The notes beneath the pieces were generated by a model. It ran no database searches and was not told the DNA's origin. It was given only the letters and a program-made list of their open reading frames with translations. A DNA stretch of 64,000 nt from Magnaporthiopsis rhizophila (taxonomy: Eukaryota; Ascomycota; Sordariomycetes; Magnaporthales; Magnaporthaceae), in contig PYSS01000084.1 of assembly GCA_003049465.1 (NCBI GenBank), positions 1-64,000 on the forward strand. The letters run 5' to 3'. The position numbers were made by a program, and so were the translations under genes. Shown in pieces: positions 9,553 through 20,458 of the stretch. Each line of letters begins with the position of its first letter. Within the stretch, counting starts at the first letter, position 1.

Positions 9553-11527
9553 TTTTTCTGCTGGTTGATGCCACTTTCAGGATGTCTTTTTTTTTTTTTT
9601 TTCTTGCTCGTAGGCTGAGGTTCGGGATTCGACCGGAATTGGCGGTGACGGGTAAAAGTCGATGCGAATACCGAAGATGGCTTGTTTGCGTGACGGCAGG
9701 TAGCCAGAAAAATTGGCAATTGGATGGGAGCAGGGGCTTCACGAGATATTTATCGTGGTCGGCCCGGGGTGCTTTTGGTGTTGACTCGCTCGAGTTGGAC
9801 GTTGGAGAAGCTGGGAGAGCCGGAAAAGAGGTGAGACACTTTTGGGAAAGGCAGAAATGACCGGGAGCGCAGGAAGTGTCTGGAAAAGCGGAGAAGGTGC
9901 TTCCACTTCATGGGGGTGGCAATGAAATTTTGCTGGGTCGTGCCCCGCTTCTTTGGCCGTTCGCGCTCTGAATGGGTCCGCCGAAAGCGTGCAGCGCATC
10001 CACGTGGAGAGCGCTAAAGGGACCTGCTGTCAGCACTGTCGCTCTGCAGATGCGGGACAGCCAAAAGTCAATGCGGGGATGGGAGCTACACGGCATCTGA
10101 AGAAAATACACTCTGTAGACTCCAGGTGACAACCCCAGAATGTTTATTAAGCCGTCATAACAAATGAGCCCCTACGGTGACAAGCTGATGAGCAGATGCA
10201 ATCTGCAACAAGATGGGCGCAATCAGCAGAAACATGGATAGTAAGGTTCATGAAACGGGGGACGGAAAGGTCACATGGCAGGCTCCGGGAAGTAAATCGT
10301 TACCTAAAGCAGGGAGCAATTGTGAGGTAAATTCAGCTAAGGGACTGCAAACGATTTGGCTATGACGGCTGGGCCGTGGGGACGGCCAAGACAGTCTAAG
10401 CATCTATATACCAGATACAGCGTGCTGACTGGCGATGGTGCCGTTCGTTGGACGCTGTTCCATCGCGGTAATCAGAAGCCGACGGATGATCGGTGGATAG
10501 ATGGGCGGGCATTCCTGGCTTCCTCGTCGGGCCGGTCGGAATGAGGCCACAATGGGCGATTCGCCCGGGATGGGTGGTGTGGTGTTGATTGGCTTTGACA
10601 GCCTCCTCAACAAGCACTACCAGCCAACACACCATGGCATGTCCCAGCCGAAAAGGTCACCCCGGCCTGTTCAAGTGGTCTGTGGGGGGCGCTATTGTCA
10701 CCCACCCGAGTCGAGGCCCCCCTTTTTTTTTTTCTGGCAGTCATGTCGGCTGAGAAAGAACAGAAAGGAAACGGACAAAGAGGAAACCGCCATCACGTTA
10801 TGCATCCAAGGTGGGTTCTGGTGGGTGTGTGCTGTCGCTGATATGGATCACGCTGCTGTTTTTTCTGATAGCCAGTGACAGCCCAGGCCCCATACCCAGC
10901 CAGTAGAAAAGAATTGAATCACTGATGCTAAAGTTCTCTGCTTCTTTCCATCCCGTCTCTCCTGACATTTGTTTTGTGTCTTTTTGACCTGATTGCATCC
11001 GCCCAGTCCATCCTACTAGCATTTGCGTTCGCGTCCAAAAGTCGCAAAGTCAGGGCTGCCGGTCTGGCCTCTCGATGTGACGTCAGCATCTCGCACGCCC
11101 AGATCGTCGGCTGTGTTGCTGCCTTTGCTGGCTCGAGACCCATTTCCCAGACCCAGCCCAACCTCGTCTCTCGGAGCCGACTCCTCCCGTACCATTATCT
11201 CCGGCGGTTCGGGCGGCTTACACAGCGCCCCCTGCCCATTTGACCCGTTCCGCGGGCAAGCGAGCAAAGCGAGGACGAACACAACACAACACAACACAAG
11301 CTGAGCTCCCTGGCCCGTGGTCGGGCGCCATTGCTTCCCCGCCCGCTTGATCGATCGGGCACGCGAGAGGGGACGCACACGCCTCTTTGAGGTACTTGCG
11401 TTCCTCGCGCCTTGATTTGTCTGGCTGGATTTCTAATACTGCATATCACACCCTTTATCATTCCCCTCCGCGCCAGGGTTTTAGTGCCTGGGTGCCTATC
11501 TCTTTTGCTGTTTCCTCCCTCGCACAA
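9553..11527. other. Long divergent intergenic region between antizyme and the Yippee gene
   Basis: Nearly 2 kb without a supported gene; both flanking genes are transcribed away from it, so it should hold two promoters and 5' leaders. A long T run is at 9585-9602. A CA-rich repeat (ACAAC units) at 11278-11298 and CT-rich tracts precede the Yippee ATG. Open frames of 60-125 codons occur on both strands, but none has a recognisable domain. Confidence 0.55.
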
Positions 11528-12673
11528 ATGGAAAGCGCCTACTACGTCGACACGGGCCTGCTTTCCCCCGACGCGACGGGTATCCAGATCATGTCCATCT
11601 TCGGCTCCAGCACATTAACCTCGAGCAGCAGCAGCAGGAGCAGCGCCGCTGCCAAGGCCTCCGCAGCAGCAGCAGCTGCTGCTGCTCCGCCCTTCCCCAC
11701 ATTCCTGCTGCCCGCCTTGCCGCTGCAGCTGTTCCGCCGACGACAAAACCATCAGCAGCAGCAGTCGTCGTTTGTCGCGCACAGTAATAATAGTAATGAC
11801 AACTCAGGCGCGGATGAGGATTACGAAGAGGATAGCAACAGCGACGACGAGGGCACGACACCCTCGCTGAGCAGCTCCGTCGACTCAGCCCCGTCGGAGA
11901 CGAGCGGCGGCGGCGGCGGCGGCGTGGATGCGGCGCAGCAGCGCCAGCGACCACGACGCCGCCTGGCGCCGCCGACGCCCGCGACGCTGCGCTGCGGCAT
12001 CTGCGCCACGGATCTGGCGTTCGCGTCGCAGATCGTGTCCAAGGGCTTCACGGGCCGCCACGGGCGCGCGTTCCTCGTCGCGCCCGCGTCGCCCAGCAAC
12101 ATCCCCGCCGTCGCGGAGCGACTGCTGCTGTCCCAACCGCCAGCAACAGCGGGGGACGGGGAGCTCGTCAACATCAAGATCGGGCGGTCCGAGAACCGGC
12201 AGCTCGTGACGGGGTCGCACGTGGTGGCCGACATCAGCTGCCGCGTGTGCGGCACAAAGGTCGGGTGGAAGTACGTCGACGCGCGCGAGTCGCAGCAGAA
12301 GTACAAGGTCGGCAAGTTCATCCTCGAGACGGCCCGCGTCGTCGCGTGGCGCGGCTGGGAGGCTGGACGGCTGCCGACTGCGGCGGACGACAGCGACGAT
12401 GATGATGACTACGATAACGACGATGGGGAATACGCGTGGTCGTTCGCCGACGAGTGTGGCGCACAGTCCTCGAGGCCCGGCACCGCCACCACCAGCGGCC
12501 AAAAGGGCGAGGGCAGGGCCGGGGCCGACGGCGCCGACGACGACGATGGTCCCGTCGTGTTCGACTCGGACGACGACGACGAGTGCGAGGACATCTTTGC
12601 CGGCACTTGGAACGCCGAGACGGTCGCCAAGAGGCGCAAGATGAGGCGGGCGCTCGTCGGCCGGAGGGTGTGA
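11528..12673 (+). CDS. Yippee-domain zinc-binding protein
   Basis: A 381-residue protein without introns. The first in-frame ATG after an upstream stop-free stretch is at 11528, preceded by CGCACAA. The N-terminal 150 residues are low complexity (Ser, Ala, Gln and acidic runs, then Gly7). The Yippee domain spans about 150-275: the first zinc pair is CGIC (Cys 156 and 159), followed by IVSKGFTGRHGRAFL, and then VTGSHVVADISC. The second pair is CRVC (238 and 241), followed by GWKYVDARESQQKYKVGKFI. This order is diagnostic for the Yippee/MIS18/cereblon beta-tent fold. The C-terminal third is very acidic and ends in a basic stretch (AKRRKMRRAL). Its molecular role in fungi is not established; animal YPEL proteins are linked to centrosome and GID ligase complexes. 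Confidence 0.93.
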   Translation: MESAYYVDTGLLSPDATGIQIMSIFGSSTLTSSSSSRSSAAAKASAAAAAAAAPPFPTFLLPALPLQLFRRRQNHQQQQSSFVAHSNNSNDNSGADEDYEEDSNSDDEGTTPSLSSSVDSAPSETSGGGGGGVDAAQQRQRPRRRLAPPTPATLRCGICATDLAFASQIVSKGFTGRHGRAFLVAPASPSNIPAVAERLLLSQPPATAGDGELVNIKIGRSENRQLVTGSHVVADISCRVCGTKVGWKYVDARESQQKYKVGKFILETARVVAWRGWEAGRLPTAADDSDDDDDYDNDDGEYAWSFADECGAQSSRPGTATTSGQKGEGRAGADGADDDDGPVVFDSDDDDECEDIFAGTWNAETVAKRRKMRRALVGRRV

Positions 12674-13389
12674 GACAGATAGAGGCGGGAGAGTGACATG
12701 AGAACTTGACGACGACCCCAACGATTGGATTGTTTGAGCAAATTTGATACCAGTATGCTTTTGATACCAGGATATCGCTATCCATCCCCGACCCTTGCGG
12801 GCGGTGGCTCACCGGACGGACGGTGGCATGGACAGGATTTTGCGGAGTTGGAACTGCACTTTATTGATACCTCGGGCGGGAGCAACTGGCGTTTTTTGTA
12901 TTTTCCTTTCGCAACGACTTGATCGCTTGCTGATGACACGGCAGACAGCTATCTGACTAGGACAGCCCGACATTCTCGGGAGGGATATAATATCGATAGC
13001 AGGATTCACGTATCAGCCTGGTTTCAACACCGCGCCCTCCGCTCGGGTTTCGCCGGAGACAGACAGCTCTAGGGTCGGAGACGTAGCTGCACTTGGCATT
13101 TCAACCTGAGGCAATCGAACTGTCGTGACCACCATCACTGCGTCGTACAAGATTACCTATGTGATTGGATCTTGACTAGGAAATATGAATCATACTGTCC
13201 TTAACCTGCCGATATTTTCAGTCTGCGGGTTACATCATTCATATCACATCGTTACAGGAAGAGCGACAATTTTTTCCACTAGCCAACAAGAAGGCTGTGT
13301 GATAGTAGACACAAGAATACAGCTCGAGATAAGAACGTGTGCTCTCAAGGTCACAACTATCTACACGATGGTAGCTTGTTGCTTTTTAC
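12674..13389. other. Convergent 3' region between the Yippee gene and DUG1
   Basis: No gene is seen. It should contain the 3' UTRs of two converging genes. Short open frames on both strands have no recognisable features. Confidence 0.55.
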
Positions 13390-14901
13390 CTAGTTCTTAG
13401 GCTCCTCGGCCACATAGTGTAGGTAGGCGCCAAGAAGCTTGATGCCCTCGATGTAGTTGCGCTTGTCGAGCTTCTCGTTGATCGAGTGGGCGCCATCGGT
13501 AGAGCTTCCCATGGGAAGCAGGAGGACGTTCTTGCCCGTAGCCTGCTCAAAGGTGAGGGTGACGGGAATGCTGTAGGCTCCGTGTAAGCGACCATACATC
13601 GAGATGTAGCAACCCAAGCCGTGAAAACGGCTTACAAAAAAAATAACATACCTGCCACCCTCGCGGGTAAAGTCAGGGGCAACACCCCACACGCGCTCGA
13701 CGGCCTTGGCGGCGGCCGTGAAGTTCCAGTGGTTGGGGCTGGCCACCCACCACTTGCCCGTGTGCTGGGCGTAGACCTTGAGCGTGTTCTTGCTGCCGAG
13801 CTTGGCGAACTGCTCATTGACGTACGCGTACACGAGCTCGTTCGTCCTCTCGATCTCCATGTTGGGCACAGTCCGGATGGAGAACTTGCCGATGACCTTT
13901 GCGGGAATGACCGTCTTGGCCCCGGGCGCCGAGAAGGCGCCCTCGACGCCGTGGAGCGACAGAGAAGGATAACGCCACCGCGCCATCAGGGTCGGCTTCT
14001 TGTCCTCGAATATGGTCGTCTTGGAGCCGAGCGACTCGTGCAGCGTCTCCATCGTGAACGAGATGTTGTCGTACAGAGTCTCCTCCTCGGCGGTGACGGG
14101 CGCCACCTGCTCGTTGATGCCGGGGATCAGGATCTTGCCCGACGTGTCCACCAGCGTGCCCAGCACGCGCACCAGATCCGTCATGGGCTCCTGGGCGGTG
14201 CCGCCAAAGACGCCAGAGTGCAGGTCGGCGCCGGGCCCGCTGATCTCGACGCTGTAGTAGTTGCAGCCGCGCAGGCCGTAGGTCAGGCAAGGCTTCTCGG
14301 TGCCGAGCCAGTAGTTGTCGGAAATGCAGACAGCCTCGGCGTCCTTGAAGAACTTGGGGGCCTCGGCCACGATCAGGTCGTCGAGACCCTCGGAGCCGTA
14401 CTCCTCCATGCCCTCGAAGCACATGAGCAGGTTGACGGGGAAGTTGACGCCGGCCTTCTGGTGGGCCTCGATGGCGTTGAGCCAGCCGAGCACGGGACCC
14501 TTGTCGTCGGTGCTGCCGCGGCCAAACATGCGGCCGTCGGAGCCGACGGTCAGGTCGAAGGGCTCCGTGGCCCAGCCGTCCGACTTCTCGGCGGGCTGCA
14601 CGTCGTAGTGGCCGTAGACGAGGATCGTGCGCTTGGCAGGGTCGGAGCCGTAGCGGGCCAGGACGACTGGCGGTAGGTCCAGCGCCGGGTTGTCGGGCTG
14701 CTTTCCGAGCGGGCGCAGCTCCACGTGGGCGCCGAGGGTCTTGAGCTCCGACTCGAGGAAGTGCGCCATGCGAACGACATCGGGTCGGCGGGCGGCGTCC
14801 GAGGACACGGACGGGATGGCGACGGCCGCGCGGAGCCTCTGGATGAAGGCTTCCGACAGGCTGTCGACCTGGGAGAAGAAGGAGTCGAGCTGGGGAGCCA
14901 T
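13390..14901 (-). CDS. DUG1: Cys-Gly metallodipeptidase Dug1 (M20 family, CNDP2-like)
   Basis: Minus strand, exon 1 14901-13652 and exon 2 13570-13390; the 81-nt intron (13651-13571) has GTATGT and TACAG ends. The product is 476 residues, the usual Dug1 length. It is the cytosolic, metal-dependent dipeptidase that cleaves Cys-Gly during glutathione breakdown. Visible ligands and catalytic residues are GHYDVQP (His 98), GSTDDKGP (Asp 132), FEGMEEYGSEG (Glu 166 catalytic, Glu 167), SDNYWL (Asp 195) and, near the end, STDGAHSINEKLD with the last His. The start at 14901 was chosen because the open frame runs 166 codons further upstream without family-like sequence. The intron is a multiple of three with no stop, so the frame reads through it, but splicing restores the conserved REGGSIPVTLTFE. 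Confidence 0.97.
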   Translation of the reverse strand: MAPQLDSFFSQVDSLSEAFIQRLRAAVAIPSVSSDAARRPDVVRMAHFLESELKTLGAHVELRPLGKQPDNPALDLPPVVLARYGSDPAKRTILVYGHYDVQPAEKSDGWATEPFDLTVGSDGRMFGRGSTDDKGPVLGWLNAIEAHQKAGVNFPVNLLMCFEGMEEYGSEGLDDLIVAEAPKFFKDAEAVCISDNYWLGTEKPCLTYGLRGCNYYSVEISGPGADLHSGVFGGTAQEPMTDLVRVLGTLVDTSGKILIPGINEQVAPVTAEEETLYDNISFTMETLHESLGSKTTIFEDKKPTLMARWRYPSLSLHGVEGAFSAPGAKTVIPAKVIGKFSIRTVPNMEIERTNELVYAYVNEQFAKLGSKNTLKVYAQHTGKWWVASPNHWNFTAAAKAVERVWGVAPDFTREGGRYVIFFVSRFHGLGCYISMYGRLHGAYSIPVTLTFEQATGKNVLLLPMGSSTDGAHSINEKLDKRNYIEGIKLLGAYLHYVAEEPKN

Positions 14902-16490
14902 CTTGCGGGCCTGGTGGGTGCGGATGGGTCGGGCCTGGGCCTGGGTGATGCTGCTGGTAATGCGGAGGCGACAATGCTTAACAACGTCGCGGGGGAGGGT
15001 CGGCGCAGTCGATCGGTCGAGGGAAGGTCGGATCGAGGAGCAGGCTGCGGGGTGGTGGTGCGAGGTCCAAGTCGAAGCAGGGCGAAGGCAATAAGGGATG
15101 TTACTTCTAAAGTTCGCTACGTGCAGATTGCGCCCGGCACATCTTGAAGGGGAAGGTCGCACAACCGGGAGGGCCAGCGTGCGGGGCATTGGATTGAGCT
15201 TGCTGATAGCTGTGAGCGCCCGCGGCCAGAGGAGAGGGGCTTCTGATGACCGCCCTCCATTGCGCGGTTTGCGGCGGTTCAATTCTTCCTTGATGCGGGA
15301 GCCGACGCACGTGCGGTGACGCATCGAGGCGGGGTTACGAAAAGCTGAGCGCCGCTCTGCGCAACTTACGTAACCCAAGCCAGTCTTTGAATGTTTCAAA
15401 TCACGTGATACACTCGCTTGCCCAATGAGTCGGATCCTTGCATTACGGTTGCGTTCAATTTTCCTATTTACGTACAGCTACCATCCCTGAAGTGGCCAAG
15501 GTGCTATGACCACTCGCCTCGTGGGTAGCAAAATATTGGTGAAGTTTGCCCCTGCTTGTCCTTTCTGGACTGTAATGCACTAAAGATTTGGCAGGAATAC
15601 CGTAATGGGCGCGGGTCGGTGGACGTTAACTACCGGCCCGGCGAACACTCCATACTGCCACGAACAAAAACATCTTATTGGCCTACAGATCAGGCGAACT
15701 CAGTGTACCGCCGATCGAACCACCCAGTATTAGAAAAAAAATTTGACGCTTATTATTCTGGAAGGGTGTATGTAGATTGGGTTCACAAGTATCAGAAAAG
15801 TCGCTGATGACCAACAGTCGGGTGGTTAACGGCATCCAGGGGCTAGCCCGTTCGCAAGTCCTTGTGCCTCAACAGTCTCGGTCCCCGCTGGCAGCTCCCG
15901 GCGACAGGTTGGATGGATGGTCTCGGTTCTGCCTCGGTTGAATGCCAGCCCTGGTGGAGCGTGTCCTCAACGCGCCGAAAGTTCCAGCGCTCGCTCACAG
16001 GCTGAGGCTGAGAGCCACACGCGTTCGACCACCGGTCGTTGGCCCCTGACCCACCCGATGATATGCCAAGCTGGCACCAACTGGCTTAGCGTTTGCCAAG
16101 GGTTATGCCAGCCCCAGGAGCCGAGGCCCAAGCCCGGCCGGAAAGCGACCAGATAATACATCCGACAACCCCCAGAACTTCGACGCCGGTGGCGCGAATC
16201 GATTTTTCCGCCCACTCGATTCATGTCATCACCATTTGCGCGATCCTTCCTGTCCAGGTGTAGCTCAGCCCTTTTTTGCTACGCACGCGCTGTTCCGCTC
16301 TGGGCCATCACCCTCACCGTCCTGTTCCTCGGCGCGTTGAGAGCGCGCGTTGCTGGCGCGGCGGTGGGCTGGGGCGCTGGAAGCGTCACGAGCAACGAGG
16401 TTTCTAGCCGCGATCAAGGCAAAGAAAGAATAGCAAGCGGCCGCCTTGGGGATATCCAGAAGGACCGCGAGTAGCTCGGGCTTGCCGAGG
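14902..16490. other. Divergent intergenic region between DUG1 and the thioesterase-like gene
   Basis: About 1.6 kb between two divergent genes. No gene is supported. An open frame of 83 codons (15556-15807 +) and the 83-codon frame at 16223-16474 + were seen; the second ends 16 nt before the next start codon and could be an upstream ORF. AC and CT tracts are absent. The DUG1-proximal 500 bp are GC-rich and stop-poor. Confidence 0.5.
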
Positions 16491-17603
16491 ATGGCTGTCG
16501 GCTCGGCGGGACTGTTGGTGCCGGTGTTTGCGCCGTTGACGGCGCTGACACTGGCATACACAGGCCACCAGCTCACCAAGCTACAATGGGCGTCGATCCT
16601 TCATGCATTCTTCACCGGGCCTGGGCGAGTCAGCCGGATCCTCTTGCTCGTTTTCCTGGTGATGAACCGGAAAAACCTTCCGTTTGCATGGACCACGCGT
16701 GTCCTGGGCTCTCTATTTCGCCATGTCGCCATCCGCCGGAGCCCAGGCCCGCCGCGCGTGCTCTACCACTACTGCGTCACGACGACCCACGCGCCCCTGC
16801 TCGAGACGGACTACAACTTCCACAAGTCCAACTCGACCTACTTCTCGGACCTCGACGTGTCGAGGTCGCACCTTCTCATGCACCTCTTCGCCCAGGGCAT
16901 GGAGCGCGTGACAAAGAACGCCGCCTACAAGGTCGTGAAGGACAAGGACGGGAACCTGATCAAGGGCGGCTTCGGCATAGGCCTGGGGTCCGTCTTCTGC
17001 TCGTTCAAGCGTGAGATCGCGCCCTACAGCAAGTACGAGATGTGGTCGCGCATCTTGTGTTTCGACCGCAAGTGGATATACATCCTGACGCATTTTGTCG
17101 ACGCGGGGAAGGTGCGTCCCACCAGCTGGGACGGCAAGGGCCTCTTCCGCGGGGTGGGCAAAGTTAGATCCGCAGGTGGCAACAAGCCTGCGGGGGGAAG
17201 TGCGGGAGATGCAAACGGGAAGTCGGTCGACCCCTCTATCGCCGCCACCCCAGACTTCCAGAAACACATCTTCGCCACGGCGGTCACCAAGTACGTCTTC
17301 AAGCTCGGCCGCTTCACCGTGCACCCGGCCATCGTCATTGGGGAGAGCGGCCTGCTGCCTGAGCGGCCGGGAGGCTGGCGCAGTGGTGATTCCGAGACGG
17401 GCACTCCCGAGGACCTTTCCGGCTTCGAGGCGGAGCTGGCGTCGGCCGCTCTCAACGACGATGCCACCTGGGACTGGAGGAGGACAGAGTGGGAACGGAG
17501 GAAGGGCATGGCCTTTGCCGAACACTTTGCCGCCCTTGACGGCATGCACGCGCTTTTCGACGGCGGGGACGATGGTGCGCTGGGCCACTTCACGCCTGCT
17601 TAG
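16491..17603 (+). CDS. Thioesterase-like (4HBT_2 / THEM6-type hot-dog) protein
   Basis: A single-exon protein of 370 residues starting at GCCGAGGATGG. An N-terminal hydrophobic segment (VGSAGLLVPVFAPLTALTLA) and a second one (ILLLVFLVM) suggest membrane or organelle anchoring. The recognisable core begins at about residue 103 with LLETDYNFHKSNSTYFSDLD, followed by SRSHLLMHLF. This resembles the entry strand and active-site Asp region of fungal THEM6-like acyl-CoA thioesterases. Further on, EMWSRILCFDRKWIYILTHF and FATAVTKYVFKLGRFTVHP fit the later hot-dog strands. A Gly-rich insertion (about 225-245) separates the two. The substrate is not known. The family match comes from residue pattern only, so the function is moderately sure and the exact subfamily is not. 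Confidence 0.72.
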   Translation: MAVGSAGLLVPVFAPLTALTLAYTGHQLTKLQWASILHAFFTGPGRVSRILLLVFLVMNRKNLPFAWTTRVLGSLFRHVAIRRSPGPPRVLYHYCVTTTHAPLLETDYNFHKSNSTYFSDLDVSRSHLLMHLFAQGMERVTKNAAYKVVKDKDGNLIKGGFGIGLGSVFCSFKREIAPYSKYEMWSRILCFDRKWIYILTHFVDAGKVRPTSWDGKGLFRGVGKVRSAGGNKPAGGSAGDANGKSVDPSIAATPDFQKHIFATAVTKYVFKLGRFTVHPAIVIGESGLLPERPGGWRSGDSETGTPEDLSGFEAELASAALNDDATWDWRRTEWERRKGMAFAEHFAALDGMHALFDGGDDGALGHFTPA

Positions 17604-18514
17604 TTTGGGCCGACCGCGTATCTGCACCATGAACCGTGGGCTCAGCTCACGACGTGCGCTTCTCCGGAACCCTTGGCATCTGGGGATAGCCTACTCCCCA
17701 GGTCCCCGCTTTGCTTGACTTGGGTTACCACTTGGCTGTTGGCGATCCGGGCGACTTGTGCGTCGGGTCCTGCTGCTTTTTCTTCACTTTGGTGCTGCTG
17801 AGATTTTTTATCCGATGTGCAAAAACAAAAGGTCTTGACATCAGCTAGGCAGGTTGTTCTGGAAGCGTTGCGGGTTGGAGATCATCCTTTTTTTAATTTT
17901 GGGTGGGATTCGCTTGCGAGTGCAAAACTCGGTTGGTGGATTGAAACTGGCGTGTTTTTACTAGATCTAGAAATGTGCACGGGCTTCTCCTCTGTTTCTG
18001 CCAGTCCCGCCACCAGCTGCTGGACGGGACTGGGCATTTATTGTGTGCATCCAACGCCTCCCCGGCCATGCCATGCAGCACCCAAAATACATCGTGGTGA
18101 GACGAAGTGCGCCATCTCAGTGCGCAGGTCCAGGGGTGGTGGCTCCACACAGGGAACCCGGGCACTGACTCGCAGCGGCTCCGCCTCCCAGGATTTGATT
18201 GCCAAGCTAAGACGCCTGGCTGTCGCAAGCATGGCTCTGGAAATAGATCCCCGCGATATCACGATCCAATGTGTCAACCGCTGTCGCACTCCCCTGCGCT
18301 TCTGGGTCCGTCCGTGGGTCACCCGCCGCCGGGAGGTCGCCAATGTTTAAGCATATCTGTTGGGCTACGCCCGTTGAGCGCATGGCTTTCCTGGCCTGCT
18401 TTGCTCTTTCTCGACGAAGAGGGACATGTTGCACCAAGGGGAAGAACGAGAACATACATACGCCAACAGAATAACACCCATATACATATCCGACGTTGGA
18501 GGACGACGGGCATC
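17604..18514. other. Intergenic region before the 7TM receptor gene
   Basis: No gene is supported. It holds the 3' end of the thioesterase-like gene and the promoter/5' leader of the receptor gene. Open frames up to 190 codons on + (18107-18679) overlap receptor exon 1 in another frame and have no recognisable domain. Confidence 0.5.
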
Positions 18515-20458
18515 ATGGTATACGATCCGGTAGTCGCGTCCGTCACGCTCACGGGCAGCGTGATGTCCTTCGTCGCGTCAACATGCGTCCTCCTTTCGTT
18601 CATCGTGTACAACAAGGAGCAACGGTCCTTCAGACACGCCCTCGTGCTTAACCTAACACTAGCTGGTAAGCATGGCTGACTGGCTGGCCGGCTCTCTACT
18701 TCCCCACAGCCACCGCCCAGATTATGGATTGTGGTTTGCTGACTGGATCACAACCTTGGACTAGAGTTCATAAACTCACTCGACAACTCAGTATCGGGCA
18801 TCATATACATGAGGGATCGAGATCTCTCTCCAGGCGTGCCCTGCGTCATCAACGGCCTGGTGGGCCAAATTTCGGTACAGGCTGTTGACTTCAGCATCTT
18901 GGCCATTGCCGTTGTCACACTCCTGACGGTGACGCACACCACCTTCATGCCGGACGTCTCGCGCGTAACCAAGATCCTCGTGTGCTTGTCGGTCTGGGTC
19001 ATCCCGATGACGACCGGAGTCGTGGCGACCGCCATGGGCGCCATGAAGCCCGTCGGAACCAACTGGTGCTGGATCACTGCAGCGAGGCCCGACCTGCGAT
19101 ACGCCCTCACCCACGGCTGGCGCTTTGCCGTCATCTTCGGCACCATCGCCATCTACCTTTACATCTGGTTCTATCTACGCAACCACTTCCGATCGATGGG
19201 CATCGCCCTCAAGACGGGCTGGTCGCAGCTCTCGGCCGAGGGACAGCAGCTCAACAGCAAACCGGGCGCGGGAGGTGGGATGGGTCGTTTCCAAGGGATG
19301 GATGGGTTCGGGAAAGAGAAGGACGGGACAGCGTTTGCGGCGGGCACACTGGAGCAGAGGCAGAGGAAGCAGAGCATGGCGCAGGGGCAGGCCGACGCGC
19401 CAGCGCATCTCACCGTCCCACGGGCGGCGGCCAGGCGAGACAGCATGGCCATGTACGGGGCGACGTTCTACGACGACAACCTCAGCAGCGTGGGCGAGGT
19501 TGAAGAGGACCGAGAGGGGCTGCTCACCCCGATCGAAAGGGAAATGCTCGTCGATGAGGAGTGGGCGAGGAATCCGAGGCTGAAGCTGCAGACCAAGGGT
19601 GGGAAGCGGCCCGTCGTTTCGTGGAGCCTGCCCAGGATCCCGAACACGCCGCTGGTCTCGCACCCCAACACGCCGCTGTCACCGAGCAGCAACAATACCA
19701 TCAAGATTGGCTTTGCCATCACCAGCGACAGCCCGCAGCCGTCTCCCCCGGCGGTGAGGGGGCTTCCGGGCGGCGATGCTACCGACGCCCTCATCGTCCC
19801 CGGCGGCAGGTTGGAGAGGCCAGAGCGTGCACACAAACGCAGCGCGTCGGACGCCAGCGGCCACGACGACTTTGCCCGGGGCGCGCAGAACCATAAGAGG
19901 AGCACGTCCGACTCGAGCATGGCCGTGGACGACAGCAGGGCCTCGATCGGATCCTACAGCCTGTTCCCCAACGCAAAGACCAGCGCGGCCCGGCGGTCCG
20001 GCCCGGCCGATGACATCGCTTCCTCAACGGCGCAGCAGCAGCAACAGCAGCAGCAGAACGGGCAGACGAATAAGGACGACGGCAGTGAATGGCCCCCTGC
20101 CATGACGCGGAAGTCGCGGGGCCCGCCGCCGCCGCGACGCCCGACCAATATCAGCGAGTTCCCGATGCGGCAGGAGAAGCGGAATGTGGACCGCGAGGTC
20201 CAGCGCATGCTGCTCCTCAACGCGTACCCCATCCTCTATGTCATCCTCTGGATCCCCGGAATCGTCAACCGACTCATGGAGGCGGCTGGCCACCCGGTCA
20301 CGGGGCGGGCAGCCCAGGCGCTGCAGAGCTCGAGCCAGTTTATCGGCTTGGCCAACGCGCTCACCTACGGGTTCAACCGCCACATTCGGCACAGGATAAC
20401 GGGCGACCTGCTCGCGAAGCTGAGGCCGGGCAAGGTGACTGAGATAGTCAGCCGATAA
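18515..20458 (+). CDS. Git3/cAMP-receptor-like seven-transmembrane G-protein-coupled receptor
   Basis: Exon 1 is 18515-18665 and exon 2 is 18765-20458; the 99-nt intron has GTAAGC and CTAG ends. The join reads LVLNLTLAEFINSLDNS, and the product is 614 residues. Seven hydrophobic segments are visible: about residues 9-32, 41-62, 85-108, 120-142, 165-188, 533-552 and 565-590. Between helices 5 and 6 is a very long cytoplasmic loop (about 195-525), rich in Ser, Gly and charged residues, with a poly-Gln run at about 473. This layout, with QAVDFSILAIAVVTLLTVTH in helix 3 and NAYPILYVILWIPGI in helix 6, fits the fungal Git3 / Dictyostelium cAMP-receptor-like group. Those receptors act at the plasma membrane upstream of G-alpha and cAMP signalling. 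The ligand is unknown. Confidence 0.87.

Noticed and set aside
13621..14676. 351-codon open frame on the plus strand
   Set aside because: It lies opposite DUG1, whose catalytic motifs are all visible; shadow frame.
14902..15399. N-terminal extension of DUG1 by 166 codons
   Set aside because: The frame is open upstream but the sequence is not family-like, and the protein from 14901 already has the normal length.
15556..15807. 83-codon plus-strand ORF
   Set aside because: No recognisable domain, no splice context, average composition; could be chance.
17817..18350. 177-codon plus-strand ORF before the receptor gene
   Set aside because: No recognisable pattern and it lies in the likely promoter/leader of the receptor gene.
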